10,124 nt of DNA, taken from assembly GCA_002404215.1 (NCBI GenBank), contig DHJG01000125.1, positions 10,220-20,343 of the forward strand, read 5' to 3'. This document shows positions 6,827 to 10,124 of the stretch, in pieces (the first letter of the stretch is position 1; each line of letters begins with the position of its first letter). Position numbers and translations under genes: made by a program. Source of the DNA: Desulfosporosinus sp. UBA4726 (GTDB lineage: Bacteria; Bacillota; Desulfitobacteriia; Desulfitobacteriales; Desulfitobacteriaceae). Below the pieces are notes generated by a model. It did not search any database. It was not told where the DNA came from and saw only the letters and a list, made by a program, of their open reading frames with translations.

Positions 6827-7609
6827 ATGAGTTTATTAGCACTAGACGACGTAACCATCCGCTTTGGCGGTCTGACTGCGGTTGATTCCTTAAATTTAGA
6901 AGTAAAGCAGGGCGAGATACTGGCACTGATTGGACCCAATGGAGCGGGTAAAAGTACGGTGTTTAACCTGATTACTGGTATATATAAACCCACAAATGGC
7001 AAGATTGCGCTTGAAGGTAAATCCTTAGCTGGAATCCAGACACACAAGATTGCAGAAATGGGTATCACCAGAACCTTCCAAACCATCCGTCTGTTTAGTG
7101 AACTCTCGGTTTTGGATAATGTGAAGATCGGTGCTCATTGTCGAGGAAAAGCGGGTTTGTTCCAAGCCTTTACCCGATTACCCGGCATGAAGCGAGAAGA
7201 GGCGGAGCTGAAAGAGAAATCTATGGAAGCGTTGGAGTTTCTGGATTTGGCAGCAAAATGGGAGGAAAAGGCGAAAAATCTCTCGTACGGGGAACAGAGA
7301 CGTTTGGAAATAGCGCGAGCTTTAGTCTCTAGACCCAAGATTCTTCTTTTAGACGAGCCTGCAGCAGGGATGAACCCTCAGGAAAAGGTAGTTTTGGTGG
7401 CAATGATTCGCAGAATCCGCGAAACGGGTATTACTATATTTCTGGTGGAACACGATATGAAGCTGATTATGGGTATATCTGAGAGAATTGCCGTCTTAGA
7501 CTATGGCAAGAAGATTGCTGAAGGGACGCCTCTAGAAGTTCGCAGTAACAAAGCCGTTATCGAAGCATACTTAGGCTCCGGTAAATTTAAAAGTAGAATC
7601 CGGCGCTAG
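6827..7609 (+). CDS. livG: Branched-chain amino acid ABC transporter ATP-binding protein LivG
   Basis: LivG is a cytoplasmic ATPase subunit powering the Liv importer, pairing with LivF beneath LivHM. All ABC motifs are intact: Walker A GPNGAGKS (36-43), Q-loop in TRTFQ (Q85), signature LSYGEQRRLEIARAL (142-156), Walker B ILLLDEP (162-168) with catalytic Glu167, and switch His199 in LVEHD. The sequence RTFQTIRLFSELSVLDNV and AAGMNPQE after Walker B are typical of LivG rather than LivF. An in-frame GTG exists at 6812 inside the end of livM, but GGGAGGG (6814-6820) lies 6 nt before ATG 6827, so 6827 is chosen, giving 260 residues. livF follows after 15 bp. Assignment is firm. Confidence 0.96.
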   Translation: MSLLALDDVTIRFGGLTAVDSLNLEVKQGEILALIGPNGAGKSTVFNLITGIYKPTNGKIALEGKSLAGIQTHKIAEMGITRTFQTIRLFSELSVLDNVKIGAHCRGKAGLFQAFTRLPGMKREEAELKEKSMEALEFLDLAAKWEEKAKNLSYGEQRRLEIARALVSRPKILLLDEPAAGMNPQEKVVLVAMIRRIRETGITIFLVEHDMKLIMGISERIAVLDYGKKIAEGTPLEVRSNKAVIEAYLGSGKFKSRIRR

Positions 7610-7624
7610 GGAGGTAACCAAAAT

Positions 7625-8362
7625 ATGTTGAAGTTAGAAAATTTGGAAGTATGCTATGGCTCAATTAAGGCCCTGCACGGCATTTCTCTGGAAGTGAAAA
7701 CAGGAGAGATCGTCGCCTTAATCGGCGCAAATGGAGCTGGAAAAAGTACAACCTTACGCACAATCTCAGGGCTTTTGAAACCCTCCAACAAAGACAGTAA
7801 GATTGTGTTTAAAGAAAAGTATATTTATGGTACTGGGGAGGGGAGTCGGAAATACGAAAGCATGCTTCCCCACAAAATTGTCGAAATGGGCCTGTCTCAC
7901 GTACCGGAGGGGCGTCGTGTTTTCCCCGAAATGTCTGTCTATGAAAATTTGCTTATGGGAGCCCACAGTCGCAAGGGTAAGCCCGGTCAGGCCGACTTCG
8001 ACCGAGTCTTTCATCACTTTCCTAGGTTAAAGGAGAGAATTAAGCAGATGGCAGGAACCTTATCGGGTGGGGAACAGCAAATGTTGGCTATGGGTAGAGC
8101 ATTGATGGCTCATCCTGATCTGCTTCTCCTAGATGAACCCAGTATGGGACTTGCCCCGATGCTGGTGGAGGAGATATTCCACATCATTGAAGATATTAAT
8201 GCTGCCGGAACAACGATTCTCCTGGTAGAACAAAACGCACATCTCGCTTTGGAGATTTCTAACCGAGCCTATGTCTTAGAGACAGGGGAGATCGTTCTGG
8301 AAGGCCGGGCTCAAGATTTGGCCCAAAATGAAGATATTCGGAAAGCTTATCTCGGAGAATAG
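7625..8362 (+). CDS. livF: Branched-chain amino acid ABC transporter ATP-binding protein LivF
   Basis: LivF is the second ATPase of the Liv importer. Walker A is GANGAGKS (34-41), signature LSGGEQQMLAMGRAL (146-160) and Walker B LLLLDEP (166-172). Two features separate LivF from LivG and are both present: VPEGRRVFPEMSVYENL (93-109), with Glu in the Q-loop position, and LVEQN (200-204), with Gln203 in place of the switch histidine. At 245 residues it is about ten longer than a usual LivF; the extra residues sit before LPHKIVEMG, around 69-79 (GTGEGSRKYES), with a few more near 55-57. The reading frame is unbroken. GGGAGG (7609-7614), overlapping the livG stop, lies 10 nt from ATG 7625. Last gene of the operon, with a terminator about 50 bp downstream. 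Confidence 0.96.
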   Translation: MLKLENLEVCYGSIKALHGISLEVKTGEIVALIGANGAGKSTTLRTISGLLKPSNKDSKIVFKEKYIYGTGEGSRKYESMLPHKIVEMGLSHVPEGRRVFPEMSVYENLLMGAHSRKGKPGQADFDRVFHHFPRLKERIKQMAGTLSGGEQQMLAMGRALMAHPDLLLLDEPSMGLAPMLVEEIFHIIEDINAAGTTILLVEQNAHLALEISNRAYVLETGEIVLEGRAQDLAQNEDIRKAYLGE

Positions 8363-8413
8363 ACTTGAATCAATAATCTATTGGCCCACTACTGTCACGG
8401 AGACAACGTGTCT

Positions 8414-8442
8414 AACCCTGCCCTCTTAGCGGCAGGGTTTTT
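8414..8442 (+). terminator. Rho-independent terminator of the liv operon
   Basis: AACCCTGCC (8414-8422) pairs perfectly with GGCAGGGTT (8431-8439) across an 8-nt loop and runs into TTTTT (8438-8442). It is GC-rich and stands 51 bp after the livF stop codon, with no gene between. Confidence 0.92.
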
Positions 8443-8468
8443 GCTTATGGATATAGTTCCTAGCTGCC

Positions 8469-8703
8469 AATACTTACCTTGGGGCCTATCAAAAAGTAGA
8501 GGATTAAATAGGTATTGTTTTTTTGGTATGGACAGCTTTCCAAGTTACGTGCGTTGCTATATACTCAGACTTAGGGGGCACACGGAAGTGAGTTACAAAT
8601 TTCCAGATAAATTATGCCCCAATAAGCCTCATAGCAGATCAGTTCCAATGCCAGGCTAGGCCTATAGGCTGAGGAGAAAGCCGATAGACGGAAGGTAAGT
8701 ATT
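8469..8703. other. Non-coding segment bounded by a 12-bp inverted repeat; possible structured RNA or small mobile remnant
   Basis: AATACTTACCTT (8469-8480) is the exact reverse complement of 8692-8703. CTATC (8486-8490) and GATAG (8683-8687) add further matching inside with a one-base offset. Between them nested stems can be drawn: TGCTAT (8555-8560) with ATAGCA (8631-8636), CTTA (8570-8573) with TAAG (8623-8626), and GGGGCA (8575-8580) with TGCCCC (8615-8620). A separate hairpin joins 8662-8670 and 8679-8687 with one A-G mismatch. It matches no riboswitch or small RNA I recognise. It could be a leader RNA for the next gene, a MITE-like remnant, or chance. Confidence 0.35.
8537..8565 (+). promoter_or_regulatory. 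Candidate promoter for the DUF2157 gene
   Basis: TTTCCA (8537-8542, four of six) and TATACT (8560-8565, five of six) are separated by 17 nt. Transcription would start near 8572, at the foot of the GGGGCA/TGCCCC stem, leaving a leader of about 170 nt. The livF terminator upstream implies that a promoter is needed in this gap. Confidence 0.45.
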
Positions 8704-8744
8704 CTGTAACCCTGAATTGGTCATATGGAGGAGGGAAAACGATT

Positions 8745-9815
8745 TTGAAAAGACTAATTAATAAAGCTAATTTCTCAGTAGTAAGTTCAGAGCTTGACCA
8801 CTATGAAAGTAATGGACTTATCACCGGAGAGCAAAAAAATGGGATCCTTGAGATCTATGAAATTAAGGGCGGACTTAACTTTATTCGGGTAGTAGTGACA
8901 ATTGGTGCACTGTTGGTAGGTCTCGGAATCTTGAGCTTTATCGCCAGCAACTGGGCTGGAATCAGTCATTTAGTCAAACTCCTGATTATCTTCGGAGTTT
9001 TCATTGGGGTTAACCTTGCTGGATACCTGCTTTCTGAGAATAATCCCAAGACGGGCCGTAGTTTTATTTACCTTGGCACGTTGGTATACGGAGCTGGCAT
9101 CTTTCTCATTGGACAGATGTATAACTTCGGAGGGGAATTTCCCACGGCTTTTCTTCTTTGGTCCCTGGGTGTTCTTCCGATGGCGTTCCAGCTTAAAGAC
9201 AAGTATTTAATGCTGTTTGCTAACCTTCTGTTTGGGGTCTATCTTTTTGGTTCGTTCGATCAGGGTTTCCCGTATGCAGGGTGGGTTGGGGTCCCCATTG
9301 CGTATCTGGCCTATAACTATTTTGAAAAATCAAGACTCCTCTTGTTCTTCGCTAATCTTACAGCCTTAACGTTTATCTTTGAAATAACCCTAAGCTATGA
9401 GTTTGAGGGTTTGTATGTTGCACTTCTCTTTTTCGTGATAGGACTTGTGATGTACGGAGTAAAACACACCTTAGAGTTCGATATTTTCCAGGTTCAGGGC
9501 AACATTTTGTTTGGGATTACTGGTGTGATTTTGACTATGCCTGATTTATGGGACATAGTGGTGAGTGCTCAGTCAACACGCTTGGTAAGTATTCTCTTTG
9601 CCCTCGCCTTCGTCGTCTTGCTGTTTGTCCTGATTAGAAAAGGAAGCCTCATCAGCCTGATCTTTGTGTGCATTACTATCTTTAGATATTATACAGATAC
9701 CTTTGCATTTTTACCGAAATCGCTGTTCTTTATCGTTGGAGGGCTACTGTTACTCGGTTTTGGTTTCTACTTTGAACGAATGATGAAAACATCAAAGGGA
9801 GGTAAGCTCGCATGA
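8745..9815 (+). CDS. DUF2157 multi-pass membrane protein
   Basis: This is a 356-residue predicted inner-membrane protein with an N-terminal DUF2157 domain. A soluble stretch of about 45 residues (LDHYESNGLITGEQKNGIL) precedes many closely packed helices; I count roughly ten. Family features are LLVGLGILSFIASNW (56-70), GQMYNFGGEFPTAFLLWSLG (123-142) and the C-terminal KSLFFIVGGLLLLGFGFYFER. The molecular function of DUF2157 proteins is not established as far as I know. The start is TTG at 8745, supported by GGAGGAGGG (8727-8735) 9 nt upstream; no in-frame ATG fits. Its stop overlaps the next ATG (ATGA), so it is translationally coupled to a GDYXXLXY-family gene, a common pairing that suggests the two proteins act together. 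Confidence 0.85.
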   Translation: MKRLINKANFSVVSSELDHYESNGLITGEQKNGILEIYEIKGGLNFIRVVVTIGALLVGLGILSFIASNWAGISHLVKLLIIFGVFIGVNLAGYLLSENNPKTGRSFIYLGTLVYGAGIFLIGQMYNFGGEFPTAFLLWSLGVLPMAFQLKDKYLMLFANLLFGVYLFGSFDQGFPYAGWVGVPIAYLAYNYFEKSRLLLFFANLTALTFIFEITLSYEFEGLYVALLFFVIGLVMYGVKHTLEFDIFQVQGNILFGITGVILTMPDLWDIVVSAQSTRLVSILFALAFVVLLFVLIRKGSLISLIFVCITIFRYYTDTFAFLPKSLFFIVGGLLLLGFGFYFERMMKTSKGGKLA

Positions 9816-10124
9816 CTAAGAAAAAAACGTTCTTACTAGCTGTGGCGATTCCCTTGCTGATCCTTCTGGCGATGACTATTAAACCTCAAGCTACGGTTCT
9901 CTTCGGTCGAGAAATAGTAGTTGAAACAAAGGCATTTGACCCGACGGACTTATTTCGAGGGGACTATGTTGCTGTAAGTTTTGTGATTTCGGATATACCA
10001 AAGTCTAAGGTGACACTACCAATTGACAAGGTAAACAATAAGAATCTCTATGTGAGCTTTAAACAAGAGGGCAAATTTTATGTGGTCGATCAAGTAAGCG
10101 AGAATAAACCTAAGCAGGGTGTTT
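9812..10124 (+). CDS. GDYXXLXY-family protein, cut by the window edge
   Basis: ATG at 9812 overlaps the DUF2157 stop codon, with AAAGGGAGG (9794-9802) 9 nt upstream. The frame stays open for 104 codons to the end of the window. The product begins MTKKKTFLLAVAIPLLILL, a short basic start and one hydrophobic segment (about 6-22, signal anchor or signal peptide). Then comes an extracytoplasmic-looking region with FDPTDLFRGDYVAVSFVIS (about 43-61), matching the family motif GDYxxLxY in the variant form GDYVAVSF: Val replaces Leu and Phe the final Tyr. The protein is truncated only because the window ends. Function is unknown; the link to DUF2157 is a recurring gene pair. Family assignment rests on the motif, the N-terminal topology and the neighbour. 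Confidence 0.8.
   Translation, partial: MTKKKTFLLAVAIPLLILLAMTIKPQATVLFGREIVVETKAFDPTDLFRGDYVAVSFVISDIPKSKVTLPIDKVNNKNLYVSFKQEGKFYVVDQVSENKPKQGV

Noticed and set aside
8381..8659. Open frame of 92 codons after livF
   Set aside because: It begins at a TTG without a ribosome site, runs straight through the liv operon terminator hairpin and the inverted-repeat unit, and its translation shows no domain-like character.
8725..8748. Seven-codon ORF (MEEGKRF) ending in the DUF2157 TTG start
   Set aside because: Its ATG abuts the Shine-Dalgarno of the real gene and has no ribosome site of its own; the TTGA overlap is probably incidental.
1..10124. CRISPR arrays, tRNA/rRNA genes, transposases, phage genes, toxin-antitoxin or defence modules
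   Set aside because: No regularly spaced repeats, RNA-gene signatures or corresponding protein motifs were seen on either strand.

Overview
The window looks like the chromosome of a low-to-moderate GC Gram-positive bacterium. Evidence: strong purine-rich Shine-Dalgarno sites before nearly every gene, TTG starts used twice, intrinsic terminators with U-tracts, a lipoprotein-type (lipobox) binding protein, and a Bacillota-type topoisomerase III of about 725 residues. An anaerobic clostridial lineage such as the Desulfitobacterium/Desulfosporosinus group would fit, but that is a guess from gene style, not a measured assignment. All recognised genes lie on the + strand.

Layout. (1) 18-1001: a ten-helix EamA/DMT-family exporter. 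(2) 1113-3287: topB, DNA topoisomerase III, behind a short leader with a perfect TATAAT box and closed by a clear terminator. (3) 3469-8362: a complete high-affinity branched-chain amino acid (Liv/HAAT) ABC transporter, in the order binding lipoprotein, livH, livM, livG, livF, ending in a strong terminator. The binding-protein gene has its own regulatory region with two candidate promoters and several dyads. It is separated from livH by 303 bp holding two long, perfect hairpins without U-tracts. (4) 8443-8744: a non-coding stretch with a 12-bp long-range inverted repeat and nested internal complementarity, possibly a structured leader RNA or a small non-autonomous element. (5) 8745-end: a DUF2157 membrane protein translationally coupled (ATGA overlap) to a GDYXXLXY-family protein cut by the window edge.

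How the parts work together: the lipoprotein captures leucine/isoleucine/valine-like substrates outside the membrane, LivH and LivM form the channel, and LivG and LivF hydrolyse ATP. The hairpins between the binding-protein gene and livH are well placed to give more binding-protein message than permease message. topB, the DMT exporter and the DUF2157/GDYXXLXY pair are separate transcription units with no evident functional tie to Liv.

I see no phage genes, insertion sequence, CRISPR array, tRNA or rRNA, and no convincing new multi-gene system. The coding content is ordinary; the unexplained material is in the intergenic regions 3332-3468, 4666-4968 and 8443-8744.
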